In this document: one piece after another, positions 1 through 6,835 of the stretch
Numbering within the stretch: the first letter of the stretch is position 1
How the letters are laid out: every line of letters begins with the position of its first letter
DNA from: Firmicutes bacterium CAG:110
GTDB taxonomy: Bacteria > Bacillota > Clostridia > Oscillospirales > Oscillospiraceae
Assembly (NCBI GenBank): GCA_000434635.1
Contig: HF988074.1
Location: 4,702 to 25,740 of the forward strand
Direction of reading: 5' to 3'
Length of the DNA stretch: 21,039 nucleotides
Notes under the pieces: generated by a model
Told to the model about the DNA's origin: nothing
What the model saw: the letters and a program-made list of their open reading frames with translations, nothing else
The model's database searches: none
Program-made: the position numbers and the translations under genes

Positions 1-21
1 GGCCAGCCGCTTCGGCTGGCC
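1..21 (-). terminator. Hairpin after the xerD operon, probable terminator
   Basis: A perfect 9-bp stem with a 3-base loop (GGCCAGCCG / CGGCTGGCC) lies two bases past the TAA stop of the recombinase gene. Read on the minus strand, any T-tract would fall outside the window. Read on the plus strand, the hairpin is followed by a short TTTT, so it could serve both directions. The stem is certain; terminator function is inferred. Confidence 0.6.
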
Positions 22-23
22 TT

Positions 24-926
24 TTACGCTTTGGGATGGCACTTTTCATAGACGGATTTCAGCTTCTGATTGACCATGTGGGTATACATCTGAGTAGAGG
101 AAATATCGCTGTGACCCATCAGCTCCTGCAAAGAGCCGAGGTCGGCGCCGTTTTCCAGCAGATGCACCGCGAAGCTATGCCGCAGGGTGTGGGGCGTAAT
201 GTCCTTCTCGATGCCCGCCTTCTCCTGATAGCTCTTGAGAATTTTCCAGAAGCCCTGACGGCTCATCCGCGCGCCGCCCACGTTGACGAACAGCGCCTGC
301 TCTCTGGGGTCGTCCACCATGAGCAGCCGGACTTCCTTTAAGTACACGCTCAGCGCCCGGAGGGCAGCGGGATACAGCGGAATGACGCGCGATTTCTTGG
401 CGCTGGTACACTTGAGAATGCCCAGCTCCAGATTGACGTCCTCCACGTTCAGGTCGATCAGCTCCGTGACACGGATGCCGGTGGCGTACATGACTTCCAG
501 CATGGCCTTGTCCCGCAGTCCCTTGGCATCCACGCCAGAGGGCTGCGCCAGCAGAAGCTCCACTTCCTTGCCTGTGAGGATCTGGGGCAGCTTCTTCTCT
601 CCTCTGTCCACGTGAATCTCCCCGCTGACGGGGGATTCTTCCAGAAAGCCGGTGGAAATGACATAGGCATAGAAATTTTTCAGACTTGCCAGCGTCCGGG
701 AAATCGTAGCACCGGACTTTCCTTCCACGCGCTGATGACTCAGGTAGTCACTGATATTCAGTTGGGTGGCATCCAGAATGTCCGTATGCTCGCTTTCCTG
801 CAGCCACTCGGTGAACTGCCGAATGTCCCGCATGTAGGAGCAGACCGTGTTGGCGGATGCCTGCTTTACCTTCGTCAGGTAAGTTTCATAAGCATGAATC
901 AAGTCCAGCATGAATGAGCGTACCAA
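24..926 (-). CDS. xerD: Tyrosine site-specific recombinase, XerD type
   Basis: This 300-residue protein has the XerC/XerD layout: an N-terminal SAM-like DNA-binding domain (about 5-90) and a C-terminal catalytic domain (about 110-295). All catalytic residues are present: R152 in ATGIRVTEL, K178, H246 and R249 in HTLRHSF, H272 in MGHSD, and nucleophile Y281. The family resolves chromosome dimers at dif together with a partner recombinase. XerD rather than XerC is inferred from the SpoIIM-like gene just upstream, an order that recalls the Bacillus spoIIM-xerD neighbourhood. The first codon is taken as TTG at 926 because an AGAAAGGA box overlaps the upstream TAG stop four bases before it. The ATG at 911 (295 aa) is the alternative but has no Shine-Dalgarno at normal distance. 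It forms an operon with the membrane protein gene, 10 bases apart. Confidence 0.85.
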   Translation of the reverse strand: MVRSFMLDLIHAYETYLTKVKQASANTVCSYMRDIRQFTEWLQESEHTDILDATQLNISDYLSHQRVEGKSGATISRTLASLKNFYAYVISTGFLEESPVSGEIHVDRGEKKLPQILTGKEVELLLAQPSGVDAKGLRDKAMLEVMYATGIRVTELIDLNVEDVNLELGILKCTSAKKSRVIPLYPAALRALSVYLKEVRLLMVDDPREQALFVNVGGARMSRQGFWKILKSYQEKAGIEKDITPHTLRHSFAVHLLENGADLGSLQELMGHSDISSTQMYTHMVNQKLKSVYEKCHPKA

Positions 927-936
927 TATGTCCTTT

Positions 937-1461
937 CTACCCGTGTATCAATCTCGCCAGAAGCGGCGAAACCAAGCGAAAATCAACGCTTCCGATCAGT
1001 GCGCATAAGCAGAGCACGCAGGCGGCCTCAAGACCGTCAAAGCGCCTGCGCCCCGTCAGGTGCCGCAGCCAGTACAGGTACATAAGCGGCGAAGCAAGGC
1101 TGGCACTGAAAACGAGAAGCCACCGGACAAGCCATCCGGCGGAGCCGCTGCACTGCACCACGCCGAGAGAAACAAAGGAAAGCACGAACGCATCCCCAAA
1201 GCTCACGATCAGAAGCAGCCACGGCTCGGAAATATAAACCGCAAAAGCGGAAAGTAGGAAAGGAAACATGGTCACGCCCAACAGGGATACGATCGACACG
1301 GGCCGCGCTGCGGCGCCGCGCATCAGAGAATTCAGGGAATCCCCTGCCGCGAGACAGGCAGAAGCGCCGGACAAAAGTCCGGCTATCCAGCAGAATGCAA
1401 GAAACAAGAAGCAGTACTTGCGCCACCAGGCGGGCATACTCCGACGGAAAAGCTGTGCCAT
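937..1461 (-). CDS. Five-helix membrane protein, possibly SpoIIM-like
   Basis: This is a 174-residue integral membrane protein with about five hydrophobic segments (roughly 12-34, 50-72, 76-98, 105-128 and 141-163). The start is the ATG at 1461, because AAAGGAGGT sits 10 bases upstream at 1472-1480. A longer reading from an ATG at 1506 would bury that ribosome site and has none of its own. SpoIIM of Bacillus, part of the septal peptidoglycan-processing complex needed for engulfment, also has about five helices and is encoded near xerD. Topology and position therefore suggest a divergent SpoIIM, but I see no diagnostic motif. The TAG stop runs straight into the ribosome site of the recombinase gene, so the two genes are probably translationally coupled. 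Confidence 0.7.
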   Translation of the reverse strand: MAQLFRRSMPAWWRKYCFLFLAFCWIAGLLSGASACLAAGDSLNSLMRGAAARPVSIVSLLGVTMFPFLLSAFAVYISEPWLLLIVSFGDAFVLSFVSLGVVQCSGSAGWLVRWLLVFSASLASPLMYLYWLRHLTGRRRFDGLEAACVLCLCALIGSVDFRLVSPLLARLIHG

Positions 1462-1544
1462 GAGACGGGTTACCTCCTTTGGTATGGAATCAGCAGAGGT
1501 GTACATGGCACAGGTATAACTGAACCTTTATTAAATACACTCAT

Positions 1545-1573
1545 ACTATACTCCAGAATTTACAAAAATTCAA
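1545..1573 (-). promoter_or_regulatory. Sigma-A-type promoter for the SpoIIM-like/xerD operon
   Basis: On the minus strand, TTGAAT (1573-1568) and TATAGT (1550-1545) are separated by exactly 17 bases. The expected transcript start is near 1538, giving a leader of about 75 bases before the ATG at 1461. The -10 box matches five of six and the -35 box four of six consensus positions. Confidence 0.55.
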
Positions 1574-1759
1574 GCTGTTTTTAGCAAAATCAGGAATTTT
1601 TGTGGATTATGACAAGATTTATGTTAACATTTTTATGTAAACCACGTAAACCAGACTGTTATTTTTCTTTACCATTTTCAACTATTTGACAACATATTGC
1701 GGGAAACTTAAGAATTACGTACTAAATATTGATTCTGCAATTTTTCCTGCATTCTACCT

Positions 1760-1788
1760 ATGGTGGGTAAATTTCATTTACCCACCAT
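1760..1788. repeat. 13-bp perfect palindrome with 3-base loop
   Basis: The arms ATGGTGGGTAAAT and ATTTACCCACCAT flank the loop TTC, starting 15 bases past the stop of the TIGR04086-type gene. Neither strand carries a T-tract directly after the stem, so it is not a canonical intrinsic terminator. It may be a 3'-end stabilising hairpin or a protein-binding site. Confidence 0.6.
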
Positions 1789-1803
1789 TACCATTTGTAC
1801 AGA

Positions 1804-2232
1804 TTAACGATGGGGCACCTTAATTTTTGTTCGTTTTGCTCCCCTGCCCTGCCGCAGTCCCAGCAGTGCGGCGGCTCCGCTGCCCGCCAGAACCAGCAGC
1901 GCGGTCGTCCCTACGGCGCTGTACTGCCCACCGAAGAACAGCGCCGTGATGGACATCAGCATGGCGAAATAGATCACCCCGGACACGATGCACACCAGCA
2001 TCCGCTGCCGTTTGATTCGACCGAAGGAAATCATAGCCCCGGCAAAAGACGATACAATCAGCAGCACCATAATGCCGTAGCCGATCTTCTCCACCGGAAG
2101 TGTCTCGGCTTCCACCAGCTTTGCCAGTATCGCTGTCAGGATCAGCGTCGCGGCAAGGCTGCACGCCGCTCCGATCGCAAGCCCGACAGGCAAGGATGTC
2201 GCTCTGCCGGTGATTCTCTTGTTTGCAACCAT
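1804..2232 (-). CDS. TIGR04086-type small membrane protein
   Basis: This 142-residue protein has about four hydrophobic helices (roughly 14-38, 48-68, 80-100 and 104-124), a basic loop (FGRIKRQR) between helices 2 and 3, and a basic C-terminal tail. Size, helix number and the Gly/Ala-rich helices fit the TIGR04086 (YrzE-like) membrane family of Firmicutes. Members of that family have no established biochemical function. The start ATG at 2232 is preceded by a purine-rich GGGGAGAGGGGA stretch. The gene stands alone between the terminator of the rsmD operon and the AT-rich gap. The family assignment rests on general appearance and is less certain than the membrane topology. Confidence 0.65.
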   Translation of the reverse strand: MVANKRITGRATSLPVGLAIGAACSLAATLILTAILAKLVEAETLPVEKIGYGIMVLLIVSSFAGAMISFGRIKRQRMLVCIVSGVIYFAMLMSITALFFGGQYSAVGTTALLVLAGSGAAALLGLRQGRGAKRTKIKVPHR

Positions 2233-2356
2233 TCCCCTCTCCCCTTTCGCTCAAGCATATTCGGTTCCGGAGAGGAAAAGAACCTGTCCCTTTACCATCA
2301 TCGGATCAGGGGTCTACCGCCGGACAAACATTTCCCCGGCTCGCCAAAATGCCGGG

Positions 2357-2392
2357 AAAACGAAAAGCCGGGATGGGCAAAGCCCATCCCGG
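2357..2392 (-). terminator. Rho-independent terminator of the rsmD-coaD operon
   Basis: A perfect 11-bp GC-rich stem (CCGGGATGGGC / GCCCATCCCGG, loop of 3) is followed on the minus strand by CTTTTCGTTTT. It begins 23 bases past the stop of the coiled-coil gene. A second weaker hairpin (CCCGGC / GCCGGG, about 2335-2356) follows it in tandem. Confidence 0.85.
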
Positions 2393-2415
2393 TGCAGTTT
2401 TTAATTTGAAAAGCC

Positions 2416-2919
2416 TTACACTTCTACGTCCACATTGGGGGTCTTGCGCTGCTGCTGCGCTTCGGTGACGGTGCGGAACTTCATCCGCGTCTCCCGAATC
2501 TCCGCCAGTGCCTTGGAGACAACCTCCTCCGTCTGACGCAGGGAATCGTCCATATAGGCGTTTCCGGCCTTGCGCAGCTGCTCGATCTTCGCCTGGGTCT
2601 GACCCACCAGCTCCTCACTGCGCTTCTTGGCCTCGACATAGATGGCCTCCTTGGTGACCATCTGCTTCGACTGTTCCTGCGCCTGACGCACGATGTTCTC
2701 CGCCTCCCGGCGTGCCTGGGAGATCAGCTCATTGCGGGATTCCACAATGGTTCTCGACTGCTTCAGCTCGGCAGGCAGCTGGGCGATGATCTCATCCAGC
2801 ATATCCAGAACCTTATCCCGTTCCAGAATGCACTTGTCGGCTGCCAGAGGCATGGACCGGGCATCCTGCACCATGTCGTACAATGCGCCAATGATATCTT
2901 CGCTATTACGATCGCTCAT
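2416..2919 (-). CDS. Coiled-coil protein (V/F-ATPase subunit-like), function unknown
   Basis: This is a 167-residue, strongly charged protein with almost continuous helix-forming heptads from about residue 35 to 150, rich in Glu, Gln, Arg and Lys. It has no signal peptide or membrane segment. Such proteins next to coaD in clostridia are often labelled ATPase or ATP-synthase-B-like only because of the coiled coil; no nucleotide-binding motif is visible. DivIVA-like septum proteins are another resemblance. Two starts are possible. The ATG at 2925 overlaps the coaD stop as ATGA but lies only three bases from AAGGAGG. The ATG at 2919 lies nine bases away and is preferred. It is the last gene of the rsmD-coaD operon, directly before the terminator. 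Confidence 0.75.
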   Translation of the reverse strand: MSDRNSEDIIGALYDMVQDARSMPLAADKCILERDKVLDMLDEIIAQLPAELKQSRTIVESRNELISQARREAENIVRQAQEQSKQMVTKEAIYVEAKKRSEELVGQTQAKIEQLRKAGNAYMDDSLRQTEEVVSKALAEIRETRMKFRTVTEAQQQRKTPNVDVEV

Positions 2920-2921
2920 GT

Positions 2922-3428
2922 TCATTTTCCTCCTTGAAGGGATAGTCTTCGTTGCTCAATTCGCCTCTGAAAGTCCGGAATGATCTCTGCGGGCAGGAAA
3001 TCCGAAAGATCCGCGCCATAGCTGGCCAGCTCCTTCACCAGACTGGAGCTGAGGAACATATACTCGCTGGAAGCCGTCAGGAACATGGTGTCAAGCTCCG
3101 GGTTGATCTTGCGGTTGATCAGTGCCATCTGAAATTCGTTCTCAAAGTCGGAGCCGGCGCGCAGTCCCTTGAGGATAACGCAGCTCCCCCGGCGGCGGGC
3201 ATAGTCCGCAAGCAGCTCGGCGGAACAGTCCACCTCCACGTTGGGCAGGTCGCTGGTGACCCGGCGGATCAGCTCCACCCGTTCCTCCAGCGTGAACATG
3301 GGATTTTTCCCCGCGTTGACCATGACACACACGATGAGTTTATCAAAAATATTCGCGCCACGGCGAATGATATTCAGATGACCGCTGGTGACCGGGTCAA
3401 AGCTGCCCGGATAAATCGCAACCTTCAT
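2922..3428 (-). CDS. coaD: Phosphopantetheine adenylyltransferase
   Basis: This cytosolic 168-residue enzyme joins ATP and 4'-phosphopantetheine to give dephospho-CoA, the penultimate step of coenzyme A synthesis. The nucleotidyltransferase signature GSFDPVTSGHL starts at residue 8, with H17 as the (T/H)xGH histidine. The C-terminal motif SSSLVKELA and the LKGLRAGSDFE segment are also family-typical. Length matches the usual 160-165 residues. The start ATG at 3428 overlaps the rsmD stop as ATGA, so the two genes are probably translationally coupled, an arrangement conserved widely in Firmicutes. Confidence 0.97.
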   Translation of the reverse strand: MKVAIYPGSFDPVTSGHLNIIRRGANIFDKLIVCVMVNAGKNPMFTLEERVELIRRVTSDLPNVEVDCSAELLADYARRRGSCVILKGLRAGSDFENEFQMALINRKINPELDTMFLTASSEYMFLSSSLVKELASYGADLSDFLPAEIIPDFQRRIEQRRLSLQGGK

Positions 3429-3988
3429 ATTGTTTCCTGACTGCCGCCGTCTTTCCGATAAAACGTCAGCAGAATCTTTCCATACTGATAATCCCGCGAC
3501 CGGGTGTAGCCCGGGTAGTCCCAGGGCAATTCCTTCCCCAGCGGGCGCTCTGCTACTATTATACCACCTGAATGCAAAATGTCAATTTCGGTGATGCGAT
3601 TTAAGGAATTTTCCAAAAAAACTTCCGCGTAAGGTGGGTCAAGGAAGATAATATCATATTGTTCCCGGCATCTGGAAAGATAATCCAGATAATCACTGCG
3701 GACGACCCGGGCATTTTCCTGAAGCCGGGTGCGTTTCAGGTTTTCCCGGATGAGTTTGCAGGCGTCCTCCCGGGCGTCCACGAACACGGCGCTTTTCGCG
3801 CCCCGGCTCAGCGCCTCGATGCCCAGCTGTCCGGTGCCGCCGAACAGGTCAAGCACCCTTGCCCCCGGAATGTCAAATTGGATAACGCTGAACAGCGCCT
3901 CCTTCACCCGGTCAGTGGTAGGGCGGGTCAGCATACCGTCGGGAGTTTTCAGCTGAACCCCACGGGCTTTTCCTGTGATGACACGCAT
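3425..3988 (-). CDS. rsmD: 16S rRNA (guanine(966)-N(2))-methyltransferase
   Basis: This 187-residue SAM-dependent methyltransferase modifies G966 of 16S rRNA in the small-subunit head. The N-terminal signature (ITGKARG, then RPTTDRVKEALFS) is typical of RsmD. Motif I is DLFGGTG at 47-53 and the catalytic N6/N2-amine motif is DPPY at 117-120. The ATG at 3988 follows an AAAAAGGGGG ribosome site. It leads the operon rsmD-coaD-coiled-coil protein. No convincing -35/-10 pair is evident in the 180 bases upstream, where an orphan reading frame lies. Confidence 0.96.
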   Translation of the reverse strand: MRVITGKARGVQLKTPDGMLTRPTTDRVKEALFSVIQFDIPGARVLDLFGGTGQLGIEALSRGAKSAVFVDAREDACKLIRENLKRTRLQENARVVRSDYLDYLSRCREQYDIIFLDPPYAEVFLENSLNRITEIDILHSGGIIVAERPLGKELPWDYPGYTRSRDYQYGKILLTFYRKDGGSQETI

Positions 3989-4013
3989 AGTATTCCCCCT
4001 TTTTGTGTCTTTT

Positions 4014-4172
4014 TTATAAATGCGGTGACTCTGTCCATGCCTGATACATGTCTATAATATAGTGTTCGATTTTGTGGTTATATTTGCTGGATTCCCAACC
4101 AACGGCCGGGTAGCCTGTCCAATATTCGTATCCCCGGAAAGGTATCAGATCGCCGCCCCCCCATTTCGTCAA
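4014..4172 (-). CDS. Orphan 52-codon reading frame, gene fragment or coupled small ORF
   Basis: This frame ends in TAA at 4014 and is open to 4175. Starting at TTG 4172 it encodes 52 residues of very protein-like composition: six Tyr, four Trp, and segments such as GYEYWTGYPAVGWESS and KYNHKIEHYIIDMYQAW. The TTG overlaps the TGA stop of the upstream gene as TTGA, so re-initiation is conceivable. No Shine-Dalgarno is visible. A run of seven G on this strand (4162-4156) follows nearby. With six G, an ATG at 4164 would be in frame, giving a 49-residue product. It could be the frameshifted tail of the upstream gene, a degraded neighbour, or a real small gene. I do not recognise a family. Confidence 0.4.
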   Translation of the reverse strand: MTKWGGGDLIPFRGYEYWTGYPAVGWESSKYNHKIEHYIIDMYQAWTESPHL

Positions 4173-4765
4173 TAATCAAGGTCAATCAATACATCCACGT
4201 CACATTTCAAAGTTTTAATGTCAAACTGGTCGGTCAACGATTCCGGAATTACAACTCTTGACACACCCTGTTTCACAATTTGTGCAAATGTGTCCTGCTC
4301 ATATACAAAACTATACAGGAAATGGTAGGAAAAGGAATTTTCAATCGAGGCATTTGTGTATTTCCTCGCACGATTGGCATGAAGCGTTTGCAGGATATTC
4401 TCCAGTGAAATGCCGGAAAGAATCGAAACAGCATACTTCCCTTTCAGAAAATACGACTGTACGCTGAATGTGTCGCGGATGTCTGCCTGCGTAAAAACCA
4501 GCACGCTGTCAGGAGGAAGAACGATTTCAGACACATGACGAAACCGGCGCGACACAATCAAATGGTCTTCAACTGTAAAACGTTCCAGATATGGCCACAC
4601 GATCAGCGCGACCCATACAGCAGCGAAGCTGATAAGATAAACGGAATAGCACAAACCGCAGTCAAGGACAAAGCACGCAACTGCAAGCAGAACCATGCCG
4701 CCAATACCTGCCAGTGTAAATTTATAATCCCCTAAACGTAATTTCCCATAACGCCTATGCTCCAT
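4169..4765 (-). CDS. Two-helix membrane protein with cytosolic domain, PH-like
   Basis: The 198-residue product has a basic N-terminus, two transmembrane helices (about 17-35 and 40-58) and a soluble domain from 60 on. That domain opens with beta-rich sequence (ERFTVEDHLIVSRRFRHVSE, then IVLPPDSVLVF), as in bacterial PH-like domains placed after a helical hairpin. The PH assignment is only a resemblance and I do not recognise a named family. The ATG at 4765 is preceded by AGGAG, which overlaps the uvrC stop, so the gene is transcribed and probably coupled with uvrC. Base composition is visibly more AT-rich than in uvrC or rsmD, suggesting acquisition or weak codon selection. An orphan reading frame begins at its stop codon. 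Confidence 0.65.
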   Translation of the reverse strand: MEHRRYGKLRLGDYKFTLAGIGGMVLLAVACFVLDCGLCYSVYLISFAAVWVALIVWPYLERFTVEDHLIVSRRFRHVSEIVLPPDSVLVFTQADIRDTFSVQSYFLKGKYAVSILSGISLENILQTLHANRARKYTNASIENSFSYHFLYSFVYEQDTFAQIVKQGVSRVVIPESLTDQFDIKTLKCDVDVLIDLDY

Positions 4766-4770
4766 AATCG

Positions 4771-6594
4771 TTACTCCTGCGCGTTCCCGTCATGAAAATG
4801 ATGATATACCGCGGCGGCGGCGTCTTTGGGGAGCAGGCGTTCCAGCTCCGGGAGTGTCGCCTGTCCGATGGCGGAGAGGGATTTGAACTGCCGCAGCAGC
4901 TCCTGCTTCCGCTTTGCCCCGATGCCGGGAATGCCGTCCAGCTCGGAATACCGCAGACGCTTGCTCCTGAGCTGGCGGTGGTAAGTGATGGCGAAGCGGT
5001 GGGCCTCCTCCTGAATCTGGCCGATGAGGGAGAAAATCGCCTGATTGTTGTCAATGCGGATCTCCTCTCCCTCCGGCGTCACCAGCGCACGGGTGCGGTG
5101 CCGGTCGTCCTTCACCATGCCGAACACCGGGAAGGACAGGTTCAGCTCCTGAAGCGCAGCCACGGCCACCTTCGCGTGAGTCACGCCGCCGTCGATGAGC
5201 AGCAGGTCGGGGGCTTCGTCAAAGCCCTTGTCCCCCGCCTTATAGTGGACAAACCGCCGGGTCACGACCTGACGCATGGAGGCGTAGTCGTCCTGATCGG
5301 TCAGCCCCTCCACCTTGAAGCGCTTGTAGTCGCTTTTCTTCGGCTTTCCCTCCTGAAATACCACCATGCTGGCAACGATGTCCGTGCCGGAAATGTTGGA
5401 AATATCGAAGGATTCCATCCGTTTCGGGGCGGGAATGGCCAGCATTTTTCCAAGAAGCGTCAGCGTCGCGCTGACCCGCTCTTCCCTGCCGGTGACACGC
5501 TCAGCTTCCTCAAAGGCATTTTTGCAGGCCAGCTCCACCAGACGCAGATTGTCGCCCCGCTGGGGGACGTGGAGCTTCGGCCGCCGCCCGTATTGCTGTT
5601 CCAGCAGCTCGGCGAACAGCTCGCCGTCGTCGATCTCAAAGGGCAGCAGAACCCGCTTGGGGGCGATGCCGCGGCTGAGATAGAACTGCTTGAGCAGGCT
5701 GGAAACGGCTTCCAGCTTGTCGTCGGGTCTGGAAAACACTTCGTAGTCCTTGTCCAGCAGATTGCCGCCGGAAAAATGCAGCACGGCAAAGCACGCCTTG
5801 GCTTCGGTCTCCCCGTAGCCGACCACGTCGGTGTCCGCGAGAGTACCGGCCGTTACAAGCTGCTTCTGCCCCAGGTTTTCCACCGCGTTCAGCCGGTCGC
5901 GGAGGCTGGCCGCCAGCTCAAATTCCAGATTGTCCGCGGCGGAGAGCATCTGTCCCCGCAGCTGCTCGGCCACCGCCTTGTAATTTCCCTTCAATAGCTC
6001 CCGCGCCTGCAGCATGGTCTCCCGGTACTCGGTGCAGCTTTTGTTCTCCTGACACCACCCGGCGCACTGATTCATGTGGTAGTTCAGGCAGGGGCGCTCC
6101 TTGCCGATGTCCCTGGGAAACTGCTTGTGGCAGCCGGGCAGCTTGAGGGTCAGCCGGATGGCCTCCATCACATCGTGTGTCACGGCTCTGCCGCCGTAGG
6201 GGCCGTAATAGTCCGCGCCGTCGTCCGCCGGTTTGCTGACCATGGTGATGACCGGGTAAATGTCCTTCATGTTAAGCCTTAGGTAGGGGTAGCCCTTGTC
6301 GTCTTTCAGAAGGATGTTGTATTTCGGCATGTAGCGCTTGATGAGGGAGCATTCCAGCACCAGCGCTTCAAATTCGGAAGCAGCGACAATGACGTCAAAA
6401 TGGTGGATTTTGCTCACCATCAGCCGGGTCTTGGGGGTGTGGGACGCCGTGTCCTGAAAATACTGGCTGACCCGGTTTTTCAGCTTCTTCGCCTTGCCCA
6501 CGTAGATGACCTTGTCCGTCTTGTCCCGCATGATGTACACGCCGGGGGCATAGGGCAGGGACAGGGCTTTTTCTTTCAGTTCATCAAAGGTCAT
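4771..6594 (-). CDS. uvrC: UvrABC excinuclease subunit C
   Basis: UvrC makes both incisions around bulky DNA lesions after UvrA and UvrB have located them. The 607-residue protein starts with a GIY-YIG nuclease (GVY at 18-20, YVG at 31-33, about 10-95). Four cysteines follow (C145, C159, C167, C171), spaced like the iron-sulfur ligands of the family. A UVR helix pair (about 195-232) for UvrB binding comes next. The RNase H-like nuclease carries SFDISNISG and LLLIDGG, and a C-terminal helix-hairpin-helix region contains LDGIPGIGAKRKQ. The ATG at 6594 follows TGAGGGGAAGACA. A longer reading from 6633 would start inside the upstream terminator hairpin and is rejected. The stop is five bases from the next gene. 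Confidence 0.97.
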   Translation of the reverse strand: MTFDELKEKALSLPYAPGVYIMRDKTDKVIYVGKAKKLKNRVSQYFQDTASHTPKTRLMVSKIHHFDVIVAASEFEALVLECSLIKRYMPKYNILLKDDKGYPYLRLNMKDIYPVITMVSKPADDGADYYGPYGGRAVTHDVMEAIRLTLKLPGCHKQFPRDIGKERPCLNYHMNQCAGWCQENKSCTEYRETMLQARELLKGNYKAVAEQLRGQMLSAADNLEFELAASLRDRLNAVENLGQKQLVTAGTLADTDVVGYGETEAKACFAVLHFSGGNLLDKDYEVFSRPDDKLEAVSSLLKQFYLSRGIAPKRVLLPFEIDDGELFAELLEQQYGRRPKLHVPQRGDNLRLVELACKNAFEEAERVTGREERVSATLTLLGKMLAIPAPKRMESFDISNISGTDIVASMVVFQEGKPKKSDYKRFKVEGLTDQDDYASMRQVVTRRFVHYKAGDKGFDEAPDLLLIDGGVTHAKVAVAALQELNLSFPVFGMVKDDRHRTRALVTPEGEEIRIDNNQAIFSLIGQIQEEAHRFAITYHRQLRSKRLRYSELDGIPGIGAKRKQELLRQFKSLSAIGQATLPELERLLPKDAAAAVYHHFHDGNAQE

Positions 6595-6615
6595 TGTCTT
6601 CCCCTCACGAGCGTC

Positions 6616-6656
6616 AAAAAAGTACCGCCCCAATGCATTTGGGGCATTGAGGCGGT
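6616..6656 (-). terminator. Rho-independent terminator between the HPr gene and uvrC
   Basis: On the minus strand, the arms ACCGCCTCAATGC and GCATTGGGGCGGT (13 bp, one mismatch, 7-base loop) are followed by AC and six T. It sits after the HPr gene and the MITE copy and 22 bases before the uvrC ATG. It should end the HPr transcript; partial read-through into uvrC is possible. Confidence 0.8.
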
Positions 6657-6660
6657 TAAG

Positions 6661-6825
6661 TAGGGTGTATCTGAATACTGGCGAAATGACCGGCAGCGAG
6701 GGATTTTTGCTCTGAGCAAGCCATTTTTCCGCAGGAATACTTGCTGTATTTCAAGGGAAAATGGCGCGGCACAGGGCAAAAAGAGCCGCTGTCCGGGCGT
6801 TTTGACAGTGTTCAGATACACCCTA
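6661..6825. mobile_element. MITE-like palindromic element, copy 1
   Basis: This 165-bp non-coding element is bounded by perfect 15-bp inverted termini (TAGGGTGTATCTGAA / TTCAGATACACCCTA). Nearly the whole unit is an imperfect palindrome: the termini continue into CCGGCAGC pairing with GCTGTCCGG, a TTTTTGC / GGCAAAAA segment, CCATTTTTCC with GGGAAAATGG, and a central AATAC-TTGCT-GTATT tip. Both ends read TA, as expected if TA is the duplicated target, which is the habit of IS630/Tc1-type elements; this family link is inferred. It lies between the HPr stop and the terminator. It matches copy 2 at about 150 of 165 positions without gaps. Confidence 0.8.
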
Positions 6826-6835
6826 TGTAAATGTC

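Larger units (their letters stand above)
1462..1803. other. AT-rich intergenic region
   Basis: This 342-base gap is conspicuously AT-rich against its GC-rich surroundings. It holds the ribosome site and a sigma-A-like promoter for the leftward SpoIIM-like/xerD operon, and a 13-bp palindrome close to the end of the rightmost gene. A direct repeat GTAAACCA occurs twice around 1637-1652. No convincing coding sequence is seen between about 1580 and 1758. Confidence 0.6.

Noticed and set aside
24..926. Phage or integrative-element integrase
   Set aside because: Size, lack of phage neighbours and the SpoIIM-like partner gene favour a housekeeping XerD. No att-like repeats or tRNA are nearby.
1685..1713. 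TTGACA on the plus strand in the AT-rich gap as a rightward promoter
   Set aside because: The -10 region at 17 bases is poor (TAAGAA) and no rightward gene follows.
4792..5997. 401-codon plus-strand open frame opposite uvrC
   Set aside because: It lies wholly antisense to uvrC, whose motifs are unmistakable. Its translation is Gly/Leu/Gln-rich without domains.
6591..6821. Short open frames inside the MITE copies (also 7141-7362 and 7222-7782)
   Set aside because: The similar peptides in both copies come from the repeat itself. They extend into unrelated flanks and have no start signals, so the elements are treated as non-coding.
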